Shown here: positions 35,243 through 46,947 of the stretch, piece after piece
How the letters are laid out: each line of letters opens with the position of its first letter
How positions within the stretch are numbered: position 1 is the stretch's first letter
From: Ctena decussata
Taxonomy: Eukaryota > Mollusca > Bivalvia > Lucinida > Lucinidae
Direction of reading: 5' to 3'
DNA length: 64,000 bases
NCBI GenBank assembly: GCA_963989385.1
Contig: OZ022508.1
Coordinates: 50,321,087-50,385,086 of the forward strand
Notes under the pieces: generated by a model
Databases searched by the model: none
The model's input: only the letters and a program-made list of their open reading frames with translations
Told to the model about the DNA's origin: nothing
Program-made: the position numbers and the translations under genes

Positions 35243-37750
35243 CATCTTTGTTCAAATATGGCGGGTAAGTTTCAGAACTGTTTATTTTTGTGTTTTAAAA
35301 TGATAAAGTGAGTGAGTGTGAGTTTCAACTTAGTACCGACGGTTCGACAAGCCTAACTACAGATCTTTTCGACAAGCTACCTTGATTTTCTATAGATTGT
35401 TATGATGTGCTCTGTTTTCACATTTCATTTGAGAAAATCACTACTCTGCTTTCGATTTCAAAAGGTGCAAACGTACCACTTCTTCAAATCTGTCCATCAA
35501 TTTTACATGAAACGACCATATCTTCGTTACAATTATTTTATGGTATATTTCGGCTCAGGATTCATTGATCTTGTTAGATATCATGCTATGTAAGGGCAAT
35601 TATTTTCAAATAAAACGATGAGGGGTCAAAATCTGTTCTGTATCGTGTGTCGCAAAACCGATTCTCAGTACTGTATGCTGTGTTCCAGTTATACTGTATT
35701 GTGTGTGATAACATCACAGAACTCTTTTCAATATTTTCGTAGGATAGGCTACAAATATGTTACAACCAAATATTTTAGGCATGTAGAAACTTGGCCTTAT
35801 AACAGCTTATAAACCGAAGTAGGAATATAAACGGTCAATTTCGCTGCTTGCACAAAACAATCTGGATGTGTGTAAACACTCTTTAAACATAGACTCAGTA
35901 CTGTGACACGGCACTATTTTTCTCGGTTGTTCCACCTGAGGATTGGCTAAGGGATGACTCATTTATTATCAGGTTGGGGTGGGATGGGGGTCGGGGGCAC
36001 ATTTTCATATGATTCACTTAATTATTTACGACCGTCTTAGTCTCACCAGAATCCCCCTTTCTCCCCCTCGATAGGTGAGGAAAAAGTTTACGACCACCCC
36101 TCCCCACAGCGACCCTTCACACAAACAGCATATTACCTAGTTTATGTCAGACTGGCCTTAATCAAACCTGTATGAAACACAAAGAACATTTTCTTATTTA
36201 TACAGGTTAATTTGATTTTTTGGATAAGCATAAGCAGCAAAAAAGATGCATGAGAAAATTAATTAACAGAAATCTGATGCTGAATGCCCTATAAAGATTA
36301 AGTGGGATCTGGGGCGCAGCCGCCAGAAGCCACAGCAGTTTTTGCTGATGACAAGTCAGCTCAGGAGATCTGATACCACAAACGCAGGAATTAATTTTAC
36401 TTGAGAACGAAATCGCCTTCTCGACATGATTTTTATAGACCATTGTATACTGTCCTACTGGCAAATCAATGGGGATATAGAGCTACCAAAGATTTTTTTT
36501 GGTAAAAGTTTTGAAGTTTTAAAGGTGAAATAACAGAATCTGATAATATGTGGGAGTAATGGGGGCGGGGGGAGGAGGGGGGTCTGTGGGGCGAAATTGA
36601 ACTGGAGGAAGAATTCTGAACTCCCATTCCCATATGTCAAACAAAACATATGACCTGACGCCCTGTTCGCCCCCCCCCCCCCCCCCCCCCCCCCCCACCC
36701 TTCCCCCCTCTACCTTCCGAGAACGGCTTATTGTCTATTCTATTCTATCCGATAACCTTACTATAGGTCTTCTACGAATTTTAAAAACTGTTTACACTTT
36801 CTAGTTCAGTGGTGGTAAGGTTTATTCACTGAATAAGGGATGTCACACCAGTATGATTTAGCATACTATGCGCGTGCAATCAGTGCACTGTTCAAAATCT
36901 GTTACCTGGCTAGTTATGTGTAAATACACGCTTAGAAGCCATCCTATGACTCCTAAAATGAAAGCATGCAGAAGGCCAAATTCTGAATTTCATGATTTGA
37001 ATGCTCATACTCTGCTGTTGAAACATTTGAAACTGATTTCTTAACTAAAACTAGATATTTGTGGAAACTGGACCTAAAATAGCAAATCAGAAGGCCTTGA
37101 ATAAACATAAGCAATACAAGGTCTTGAGAAACAACTTTCAAACTACATGTATAAGAACTTGTTGACTGGCTTTCACCATGGCAGTTTAGGCTCTTCAGAA
37201 CTGACGCCTATTAATATATCTTTGCAAAGACATAACTGGATTCTGATATCTTTCCCTCCTCATCTTATTCATTTTACTGTTTACCATGTACATGCATATA
37301 CTTGGATTTTCGCTCACAGTGATATATAAACACAGGTACGAATTTAGTCATACTAGCAAATAAATGTTCCAAAATGATCTGTAAAACTTGCACCACCTCA
37401 CTAAATATTGGGACAGGAATGTCTGAGCAAACATTGTAGACCAAGGCCAGACTGTTCAGGGACTGCAGTAGTATTTCCCATTCTGCCAGCACTTTTGTGC
37501 CAAATTGATGACATTGAAATCAGTGAAGGTAAAATCAACTTAATATAGGTTTACAATGGTATCTGCTGCAGAGATGGCTTCTGTTAATATTAAACTGTCA
37601 TTGTAAGGTATTATATTGAAGTTCTGTCAGGGTAAGGTATTATATCAGTTAGCAGTCAGCTGTAGCAAAATAGGTTTAAATTGTGCTTAAATGGGCAGTC
37701 AACCTTAGCGAAAAGTGTACCTGTCGGTTACGCATCAGGCCTGTTCTTAA
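35243..37750. other. Intron: low-complexity tracts, no gene
   Basis: Holds G-rich stretches at 35975-36000 and 36555-36585, a 27-base C run at 36670-36696 and one GATCTGGGGCGCAGCCGCC hairpin-like word near 36305. Open frames on both strands show no domain or splice support. Confidence 0.45.
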
Positions 37751-37759
37751 AATTTGTAT

Positions 37760-38988
37760 AAGGGACCGACCATTTGATATTCTGGGGCGGGGGGGGGGGG
37801 CTGGTATTCTTGATGGAGACACAACATTTCATTTCACTGGCCTCTGGAAACAATTTCTTTTTTTTTCACCTTGTGGAAGCTAATTTATTTTTTTACAAAC
37901 TAACTCAAACAGGTTATTTTTTTTATTTTATAGCTGAACTATCAGATCCTTGTTTACTTGATCTTAATATCCTTTTATTTTACCCACATCAGCATTTTTT
38001 TACACCTTTTTTTCTCACAAAAAGAACATTGTGCTGTCTTTAACCAGGCAAAGGGCTTAGCTTGCTTTTGCAAACCAGTGCCTGGAGCATGTTACTCTTT
38101 TCATCTAAGGTACAGATACAAACATCCCTGTATGAGTTTGGCAAAAAATTAGGCCTTAAATTAGGGATATTTTGGCCAAAATTTAGGGCTATTTTGGCAA
38201 AGTTTTAGGGCTAACATTAGGAATTTAAATTTTTTTTCTATCCCAATATATGCCCAAACATGCTTTATTCGTCCTTTAGAAAGTTTGATAAATACTTACT
38301 GATCGAGTTACATTAGACATGAATGGCAATTAATAAAATGGCTGAAAGTTATGTGCTAAGAAGTTAACAAAGGGGGGTCTGGGGGGCAACGCCCCCCAGA
38401 AGCTAAAGCAATTTCCCAATTTCAATGGCAATTTTAAGACTGGAAACAAGAGAAAAACTAGGAATTATGGTAAAAATAAGGGTTTTTATATTGGGACTTT
38501 TGCCTTTTAGAGTGTTTATTTTGCCATAATGGTTTTGTCTCCCATAAGCTAGTGACTCTTTTGCAATTCAGTTTTAGTGGAAACATTTACTTAGTAATGT
38601 GGCAGATCAATGATACATGTATGTGAATGTTGTATAGGATTTTTTTGTAAATGTATGCACATGCGGGCCCGCTGGTGTAAACCAATTGTAGATACATGTA
38701 ATATTAAAATATAACTATAAATATGGGGGTCTGGGGGCGAAGCCAGAGAGATTATAAAAACTCAATTCCAATGGAATTATCTGCAGACTATATTTTTTTT
38801 TTTGAAATTTTGGGTGGAAACAGGTTATTTTTTTCTCTTACTTTTGAAGCCAGATTATTTTTTTGAACCCCCTTATGAGCCAGGCTATTTTTTTCTTGCA
38901 TATCCAAAGACAGGGAATTTTTTTGATAAATATACCAGCCCCCCCCCCCCCCCCCGCCCCCCCCAGAATATCAAATGGTCGGTCCCTA
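37760..38988. mobile_element. Element bounded by AGGGACCGACCATTTGATATTC inverted repeats
   Basis: AGGGACCGACCATTTGATAT followed by TCTGGGG, a G run and CTGGTAT at 37760-37808 is repeated inverted at 38932-38988. The interior has several TTATTTTTTT blocks separated by CAGG or CCAGG words and the hairpin words at 38372-38405 and 38728-38752. The right end abuts the LINE at 38988. No transposase is visible. Confidence 0.6.
38370..38405. repeat. Small hairpin GGTCTGGGGGGCAACGCCCCCCAGA
   Basis: TCTGGGGGGC-AAC-GCCCCCCAGA is a perfect 10-bp stem with a short loop. Degenerate relatives occur near 36305 (TCTGGGGCGCAGCCGCCAGA) and 38728 (TCTGGGGGCGAAGCCAGAGA). Confidence 0.8.
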
Positions 38989-39434
38989 AGACCTATAAGT
39001 CGTTGGGCATCACGGATGACTTCGAACAATTCCTTTCTACCTTGTCCTGTTTTCAGCTGCCCTAGTTGAGCTGGCAAAATCCATCCCTGTCCACTCTTTA
39101 ATATTGTCCTCCCACCTCTTCTCCTGTCTACCTCTTCTTTTTCCTTTCACTGAGCCCAGTTGAATCGTCTTTGCTAAACCAGAAGACCTTGAGACGTAGC
39201 CAAACCACCTTAGTTTCCGTTTCTTGACCAGCGTCAGGAGTTCATCATATTCTCCAATGGCTGCTTGGATCATTCTGCGAACCTTCTCAATGGTTATATG
39301 GTCTTTGTATGAAATGTTCAGTAACCTTCGGTAGCATCTCATCTCAAAGGCCTGCATTATTTTCTCTAACTCTGCTGTCAAGGTCCACGATTCACAGGCG
39401 TACAGAAATATGGAAATGACAAGGGAGCGCATAA

Positions 39435-40250
39435 GTTTCACTATAGGGATCAAACATGGTTTTTCATGCATTAACGTTTGCCAGGTCCCGAGGGAGATGT
39501 TGGAAACCGAGGCCGAAGGCCGAGGTTTTCAACATCTCCTGAGGGACCTGGCAAATGTTAATGCATTGGAAACAAATGTTTGATCGCTGTTATTGCATAA
39601 ATTCAACGAATTATTCGTTAAAATTTAAGAAACCATGGCACTATATTTTGTCACCGTTTGACAGCCAACGCGCTAGTACATCTTTTTACTAATATTCTTC
39701 TTCCGGGCCCAAGACGTTCAGCTATTCAAAATGGCCGCCATCATCATTTTCAACCTCAATATTTCGGAAATTGTCCAAGATGGTCGTTGTATGTGATGCA
39801 AAGTAGATTGTAAATTAATCAACAAATAGCAGATACCTTTGCCAATAATTTCCATGCAGAACAAGCCTGATTCATTGATATACCTTCCTGCAGTTCTTGA
39901 TTGCTGAAAGCTTGAGATGCATGTTTTCTTTAACACTTATTTACTCTCCTTGGCATCGTGAGAATGTAAACAACATCGCTTTAAACCTGAGTCACGATGA
40001 TTACGTCAGATTACAAAGGCATGATGACGTCATATATGCATACTTAGGTAGCGCACCACCAATTTTTGTAATTCGACCGAAACCGGAGAGACAAAGTTGC
40101 ATGGCGGATATTTTAGTGGCCCGGAACAAGCATAATGAAACCTCTGTCACCGTGCATCAACAGCGCGTGCCAAACCCTTGTTGAAACACGGCTTTTCGCC
40201 GGTTGATGCACGGCTGTTAATACCTCTCGGCACTGCTTTTTATGCAATAA
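39435..40250. mobile_element. Inserted element with strong terminal hairpins inside the LINE
   Basis: The LINE continuity TTTCAC-CTTTGATCC (seen uninterrupted at 13849-13863) is broken here. The left part 39447-39587 is a long palindrome: GATCAAACATG...CATGCATTAACGTTTGCCAGG pairs with CCTGGCAAATGTTAATGCAT..AAATGTTTGATC around a GGCCGAAGGCC centre. GTTATTGCATAAA at 39589 is inverted at about 40238-40250. A second hairpin (CCGTGCATCAACAG...GGTTGATGCACGGC) lies at 40150-40218. There is no credible protein. Confidence 0.65.
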
Positions 40251-40570
40251 CTTTGATCCAAGAGCTATGTTGTTATGTCTCCAAACTGAGCTCAGCTTGG
40301 TAAGAACTGAAGTGGCTTGTGCAATCCTTGAGAGAACCTCCTGTTTTAAGTCATCATCTGAGACAACTGCTCCAAGGCATTTGAAGCTTGTTACTGTACC
40401 CAGTTGCTGCCTTTGATCCAAGAGCTATGTTGTTATCTCTCCAAACTGAGTTCAGCTTGGTAAGAGCTGAAGTGGCTTGTGCAATCCTTGAGAGAGCCTC
40501 CTGTTTTGAGTTATCATCTGAGACAACTGCTCCAAGGCATTTGAAGCTTGTTACTCTACCCAGTTTCTGC
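40251..40570 (-). repeat. 160-bp tandem duplication within the LINE
   Basis: CTTTGATCCAAGAGCTATGT starts at 40251 and again at 40411, and both copies run to GCTTGTTACT.TACCCAGTT. The 160-base step is not a multiple of three, so the duplication shifts the RT-region frame. Confidence 0.9.
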
Positions 40571-42110
40571 CTTTTTATTTTGATCTCCCTCTGGATGCCA
40601 TCTGCGCTGTTTGTCATCAGTTTGGTCTTCTCACCACTGATCTCCCCTTATACCTTGTGCAGGTTGGGTCGAGACTCTCAACTAGGGCTTCTAGTTTCTG
40701 CTTTTCCCCCAGCTAGAGCGTCCATGTCATCGGCAAACCGCAGATTGGTAATGTGTCTGTCGCCTATGCTAACCTTTCCGTCATTTTCTTCCAGAGCATC
40801 AGACATGATCCGTTCGAAAAAAATGTCTTACTCCAACTGTTCTGAACCATTCTCCTGTGCGGGCATTCATCAGGACTGCACTTGTAGCCTTGTAGTATAG
40901 CAGCTCGATGGTGCGAACTAGATTTGCACTGATATTGTGCTTCTGCAAGGTGACCCATAAGGCTGCATGCCATACCCTGTCAAAAGCTTTTTTTTTAATC
41001 AATGAAGACATGGTACAGATTCTGCTAATGTTGGACATACTTTTCACACAGGATTCTAAGGTTGAAGATCTGTTCTGTGGTGCCCCTTCCTGCTCGGAAC
41101 CCAGCCTGTTTCTAAGTGATTATCTCTTCGGCTTGTAGTTTAAGCCTGTTCAAGATGACTTTCAGCATGACTTTGCTTGAATGACTGATAGGCTGTTTGT
41201 TCTGTAGTTCTGGCAGAGCTGTAGGCTGCCCTTTCTAGGGAGTGTAATAATCAGCGACTGAGTCCATGGGGTAGGCCATTCTCCCGTTCTCCAGATCCTG
41301 TTACAGATATCTGTTAAAACATCAATCATGGTCTCCCCGCCAAGTTGAACAAGTTCTGCTGGTATTTTATCAACTCCGGCAGACTTCCCGTTCTTTAGTG
41401 CTGCTACTGCAATCTCAACTTCCTCACCAAGGATCGGTTGTTGATCTTCTTCTGGGGCTGATTGCAGTCCAGAACCGCATTGTCACCGTCAGTCTCATGA
41501 TTGTATAGTTCTGAGCAATATTCTGTCCATCTGCTGAGAATCTCTTGTCCCTCTGTAAGGCATTTCCCAGACCTGAACTGGATAGTTGTGGATCCACCCT
41601 GTTTCTCTAAAGTTAGATCCTTCACCAGCTAATATGCTTTCCTGCTGTTGTTTTTGTTCAGATCTCTTCGCATTGAATACCTATCCAGTCCTCCTTCACC
41701 TCCTTCGCTGCCTTCTGAATCCTCGTATTTGCCTCCCTGTATTCTTTTGCTCCTCCTGCTTCATACCGCTTCTTCTTCAAATTTCTCCCCTCATAACAGA
41801 GGCCGAGAGCATCTCTGGTGACACAAGGGCTTTTTCCTGCGACGTTCCTTCCCAAGTACCTCACTGGCTGCATCAGTCACTACTGTATTGTAGGTGGTAA
41901 TCATGGTATCTATGTCCATGTCATCAGACCAATGAGTGGTGCAAAATTCCCACCTAATGTTGCTTGAAAAGTGCATGCCACATCTGAGTCCCTCAACTTC
42001 TCAAGATCAAACTTCAGTCTTGGCTGAGTTGGCTTTCTAGCCTTCTTCAGACGAGCTCGGAAGGTTATCATCACCAGGTCATTGTCACTTCCTATGCTTA
42101 TTGTAGATCA

Positions 42111-43017
42111 CCAAAAATATTCCGATCCCTCCCCTCCCCTACCCCCCTACCCCCCCCCCCCCCCCCACACACACACTTGAATGCACCCGCCACTCCTCCC
42201 CACCGCCCCCATCCCAACCTGATAATAATAAATCTTCCCTCAGCATGGCTATACTATAAGCTCACAAATGAGCATAAAGGCCAAGGTGGGGTAAAAGTCA
42301 TACCCCGTTTTGAGTTACAGACTGTGAAAAATGCCATTACTGGCACCTTTTGAACCAAGATGTTGTGTAGAATAGGCCATACTTCATGCTTGTGGTCATT
42401 TCAATAGACTAGTACTTTTCTCAAAGATTTTGTGAATTAAAAAGTAATTGCTATTGTAACAATGCTTAGCTAGACGTTTAAACATATATATTTAATTGAA
42501 TAAAACAAAAATGCAACAAATCTTTGAATAAGTATCACACCTAAATAGGACATCTAATACAGTGACAACAGCGTATCATATCACAAACCATACTGCAAAT
42601 ATAAGACAAACCATACAGTCAGAAAAAAATGGGGACGCTCAGTCTTGCTTGTCGTGTGGTTTTGTCCCGTACTTTAAGGGTATTTGTCATGAGTAAATCT
42701 CTTTATAGATTGTTAATCTCTCTTAAAAAGGGATTTACTGACAAGTTTTTCGAATTAAAACGCTAAATCGGTCGATTTTCTGGTTACAGGTGAAATGACC
42801 TTATTACAAACACCAGTGATTTGCAGATGAAGAAAAAAAAACAGATTTAGAGCAAAGAAAGCAAAATCTAGCCATCTCCAAATACGTCCATAATGGATAA
42901 CATAAATAAGTAAATCACGCTTACCCAGCTGTTTAAATCCAAATAGTAAAAAATCAATAAACGAAAGCAAAGTTCACGCAGACACGTCCTGAAGGTCACA
43001 AAACGGACAAAGATTTG
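42111..43017. other. Intron: poly-C tract, otherwise nothing recognised
   Basis: C-rich stretch with a 17-base C run near 42150-42166 and an ACACACAC run, then AT-rich sequence. Minus-strand open frames between 42755 and 43125 lack domain support. Confidence 0.4.
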
Positions 43018-43073
43018 TCCACTATACAAATCCGAAAACCTGGTCACATGTACTGTACGCTCCCAACCAGTGG
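43018..43073 (-). repeat. Repeat copy, inverted partner at 35186-35242
   Basis: Reverse complement contains CACTGGTTGGGAGCGTACAG, TACATGTGACC and TTGTATAGTGGAC. Confidence 0.7.
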
Positions 43074-43327
43074 TCAGGATAGATGAGAAAGAAGGTAAGT
43101 CAGGGCAGTGTCTAGAGCAGTGCATCCTTTATCAGCAGCTCTGCTCCTGACACCGTCCCTACCAACAATGCTCAGTCCGAACCACCCCAGGCCAGGTTCC
43201 CAGTGGACATGACCAGGAGTTCCCTAAATTTACTACCACAAAGAATTATAAGAATGAATAAATATGACCTACTGGTTGAGCTATAAGTTCTTATATATAG
43301 TCCTTCCAAAATTTATGGCGTATAATC

Positions 43328-44160
43328 ATATACTGAAAGGATTTAAAAACTTCCACCCATTGATTTTGAATATCTCAAAAATGAATGCATCTACGTCCAC
43401 CAAAATTTTACAACATATATATGCTCTTATACCTGATTATATCAATATACCGAATCTGAAATTGTTCAACCGAATCGGTCAGGAAATTGCACGTGCTCCT
43501 CGTGTTCTTAGTACCGTTTACATACGGATAAATAGCTTCATGTATACAGTTTTCTGAAGAAACATTTCTCTTACGATATCAAATTGAATTTTAAAAGTTT
43601 GAACTCGGTCTGTGGCTTTATTTAGCCTACCGCGCCTAAAAATCGCAAACAGGCGCAGAGTTTGAGCGAGATAAATGCTGAAATTTCAAAAAGTGACGTC
43701 GCGTGACAATGTTATGTATTAATTACGGCAATGTACAATCTCAGACAACGTGCACTGTTTACAGGACGCTCAAAAGACCGTCAGAAAAGCACCCAACCGA
43801 GATTAAAAACCAGAGGTCATGACGTTTACTAACGTCGACGCTGTCTCCATAATAGGCTTTGCGCGACAGTATCATCCGCTATGATATTTGCAAATCAACG
43901 TGGATGACGTCACAATATTAAGACAGTAAGAAATGGTCGAAAAGAGTGTTGCATAAGATAACGCCGGCATCGCCTTATGCATTTCATTGACGTAACGCTC
44001 TTTCACTTACGTCATTTAAGTAAATGGTACCAATTAACTGCGTAATCTTTAAATTTGATAAGTTTCAAGCAATTTATTGTTAAATATTCAACACTGTCAT
44101 GAGTGAACAGATCAGCAGCAAGCAATAAAAAGTGGAAGTTTTTAAATCCTTTCAGTATAT
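43328..44160. mobile_element. MITE-like element with perfect 29-bp TIRs
   Basis: ATATACTGAAAGGATTTAAA plus AACTTCCAC at 43328-43356 is exactly inverted at 44132-44160. TA flanks a TACTGAAAGG end on both sides, as expected for a TA target duplication. The interior carries several ACGTCA/TGACGT words and no transposase. A diverged relative without clear ends lies at 51395-52135. Confidence 0.85.
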
Positions 44161-44839
44161 AGTCCCATATTGGGAAGTATGCAAACAGTGAAGACCCAGA
44201 TCAGATGTTGCTGATTGCAATCAGGGCTCCACTATACTAATTTATCCTATACCTGTAGATGGAATGGCAAACAGAACAGAGCATGATCTGCCCGCTCCTT
44301 TATGGAAGTCTGATCAGGGTGTACACTGCCTGCTCAGACCTATTTGTCCCAATACTTAGAAATTTTATGGTATATACGTAAGAACATAAGCATAGTTTAG
44401 ACAGGATACACAGGACTCGAGGGCAGTCCTGAGACGGCAAATACCCACATACTATGAAAACGAACACTAACACTATATGTAGGATAGATATGTTCTGAAC
44501 CAGTGGATGTATTTTCTCCAAACTTGCATAGATATATAATTAAAACATTATTATTAATTATAATTAAAACAAGCTAAAGAGATTTTGGTAAGCTTGACCT
44601 TATTTTCAAGGTCACATGAGCTTAAATAAGAAAAAAGTTTAGTTTAATAAAAATTATATATTTCTGGAATTTTTGGCTTCTTGGGGGATTAGACAGGCTG
44701 GCAATAGGCTGGTGGGAAGTCATCTGTTTTTCTCTAGTTTGAACTTTAAATAATTGCAATTTTATACATCTTAGAAAATAGATGAGATCTTTTAGTCTTG
44801 TTAGCAGTCGTCCGAATCAAAATTCTGAACCTACATAAA
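44161..44839. other. Intron: partial AGGTCA-type repeat
   Basis: TTGACCTTATTTTCAAGGTC at 44596-44615 matches units at 31.0-31.7 kb. Nothing else was recognised. Confidence 0.4.
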
Positions 44840-45688
44840 TGAGACGTTCTCAGTTAAGCTGGGCCATTAGCTATTAATTTTGTCCTTCGTATTGCCTTCC
44901 TTTAAGTTGCAAAATAACGGCCCTGTTTACCCTCTGACAAGTTGCCCTCTGTCTAAAGAAGTAGCTAAAAGTACCAAGACATGCATGCGTTTTGTTAGAA
45001 GAAACATGAGTTCCTCAATATGTTATATTATTTGTGCAAATTGCTCCATTTTGTATATTTAACTCGACTTCAAAGTACATTACGTCAGCATTTTTCTGTA
45101 AGAATGTAACCTTACGACACGGGCTTTTCTTAAAACTGAGCAAAACAATCGCTCTGAAACTCATGTGCAAAATCCTGCCTAGTGACAGCTACAAGATGGT
45201 GTGCTTAGATTTCATGCACTGAAACATTAAATGGTATAAAAACGTTAAAATGTGTGCACTGTAACCTACGTCACACGTAACCTACGTCACAACGTCACTA
45301 AGACTATGTTTTGAAAGCGTTGACGTCATTTGATTTTGCAGCGCTTCATAGAAGACCCCTTTCTTCCAAAAAAGTGAAGAAAAACATTTTAAATTGAAAT
45401 GTCAGTGATTAGTAAATGTACAATGCTACGCATGTCAAAGAAATCGTATGCGACATCGTCCTTCAACGTATCTAAATAACGTCATAAAATACGCCATTTC
45501 TAATTGTTAGGGTATGTCTCTAAACATGGTTGGTATTCCATGATCTAAAACTATTATCTGAAAATATTTTACGGCTTTGAAGCTGATATAATGAACATTA
45601 TGGTCGTGATTTTTTCTTGAATTCTGGCATGGTTGTATATATGGCCATTTTTGTCCGCGAATGGCCCAGCTTAACTGAGAACGTCTCA
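44840..45688. mobile_element. MITE-like element with perfect 29-bp TIRs
   Basis: TGAGACGTTCTCAGTTAAGC plus TGGGCCATT at 44840-44868 is exactly inverted at 45660-45688. The length, about 849 bases, and the ACGTCA-rich interior are like the element at 43328-44160, but the TIR sequence differs. No transposase is seen. Confidence 0.8.
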
Positions 45689-45841
45689 AATATGCGTTGA
45701 CTTACAGTATTTGCAGTTGTCAACAGTCTGAATAGCAGTATTTCCAGACATGCTTTTTTAACCTTTTAGAGTAGTCGAATTATGGCATTAAATCTATAAG
45801 TTAGTTACAAATTTTCCATCGTTATACAAAAGGTGCCTAAG

Positions 45842-45943
<102 letters not shown>

Positions 45944-46398
45944 GAACATTTTTCTATATATATATTCCACTGCTTCTATCGGCGTCGACTGAAACAGCCG
46001 AAAATTGTTCATGCTTTTTTATGCATTGCTGTTTTGGAACATTTAAGTCTAATGGTTGGCGTCATGTGCAATTGGTGACGTTTTCATGAGTTTGATAATG
46101 AAATCTTCCGAGAAAATCCATTTATCTCAGAAAAGTTATAGGGTATTGGTGGGATCATGTATGTGCTGACGGAATTTGAAGTATGAGAATAGTTTTCAGT
46201 TTTTTCTGTTTTTAGAATCAAACTAGTACAGCTCTTTACTGTTTGTCAGTCAATTGTATTAAACATTACTCGTGCTCCGCGCTCGTGATGTGATCTACTA
46301 AACAACTGACCTCCAATTCAAAAAGTCACTGCAAGCGCTGATCGTTTTCTGAAATAAAGTCATTGTTTTAATCAAAAGATTGGTGTGTTTTATTGCAG

Positions 46399-46449
46399 TT
46401 GTTTCGCCACCAGTAACAACGCCACCAGCGCCCGTACCAGGTGACCCTT
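46399..46449 (+). CDS. Protein PIF-like, short Pro/Thr-rich linker exon
   Basis: A 51-base exon encoding VSPPVTTPPAPVPGDP between phase-1 borders (acceptor TTTTATTGCAG, donor GTAAGT). It contains no cysteine, so it would form a flexible, possibly O-glycosylated hinge between the sushi modules and the chitin-binding modules. The strong splice sites, the open frame and the phase match with both neighbours (split codons Val and Ser) support it. As a very short exon it is the least certain one by sequence alone. It could be missed by gene predictors or be an optional exon, since skipping it keeps the frame. Confidence 0.7.
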
Positions 46450-46629
46450 GTAAGTAAAATCTTTCTTTTAAAGATAGCCATCATTTGAACGAAAAGTGAT
46501 TAAAAAGAGATAACATCTAAATCTGATCGTAATGTTTGGTGCTCTATGCCATATAAGTTAAATTTGTGTAGGCTTCTTTTAGAGATAAACGCAAAAAATC
46601 TACTTTCGGAGAGTAACTCATTTGCATTT

Positions 46630-46745
46630 TTGTATTTTTTGCCCCCAACTTCGAAAAAGTTGAGGGAGGGCACATTGCCTCTGAGCTGTTCATCTGTCCG
46701 TGCGTCCGTCCGTGCGTCACGCATACCATATCTTAAGAACCGTGC
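46630..46745 (+). repeat. Hairpin head of an interspersed element
   Basis: TTTGCCCCCAACTTC-GAAAAAGTTGAGGGAGGGCA, then CATCTGTCCGTGCGTCCGTCCGTGCGTC. It has the same plan as the other heads. Its body is cut short at the next head at 46948. Confidence 0.65.
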
Positions 46746-46947
46746 ATGAAAGAGTTTTGAAATAACTTTAACAGATGAATTAATCGTAAAAAAAAGCTGA
46801 CCTGTATTTTTCTTGTCCTAGTTGTGTCCCTTTTCGGAGTTCTATCTCTTTGGAAAAATCATAATGAAATTTTGTCGGCAAGATATCTCAAAAAGTTTTT
46901 CAGCTAAAGGCTTGAAATTAACAAGTTCTAGTATAAAATATTTGTGT

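Larger units (their letters stand above)
38988..42110 (-). mobile_element. Non-LTR retrotransposon (LINE) with reverse transcriptase remnants, interrupted
   Basis: The minus strand, read from 42110 down, carries pieces of a retrotransposon polyprotein in several frames. RT motif A-like KKAFDRVWH lies near 40976-41015, with a frameshift just before it. The catalytic FADD is at 40728-40739. FKCLGAVVSDD and LSRIAQATS follow at 40250-40600, then a 144-codon open C-terminal part at 39037-39471 with YACESWTL, FEMRCYRRLLNIS, RKLRWFGYVSRS and GRQEKRWEDNIKEWTGMD. The 3' end is near 38988. Stops, frameshifts, an 0.8-kb insertion (39435-40250) and an internal 160-bp duplication make it inactive. The family is a non-LTR element; the clade cannot be fixed by eye. 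No complete endonuclease was found. Confidence 0.85.

Noticed and set aside
35268..35282. ATGGCGG|GTAAGTTT as a first coding exon of another gene
   Set aside because: Start and donor look good, but no promoter evidence or in-frame continuation was found, and the upstream sequence belongs to a repeat also present at 43018-43073.
40388..40900. 170-codon open frame on the plus strand
   Set aside because: It is antisense to the reverse-transcriptase region, whose minus-strand frame carries the FADD and SRIAQATS motifs.
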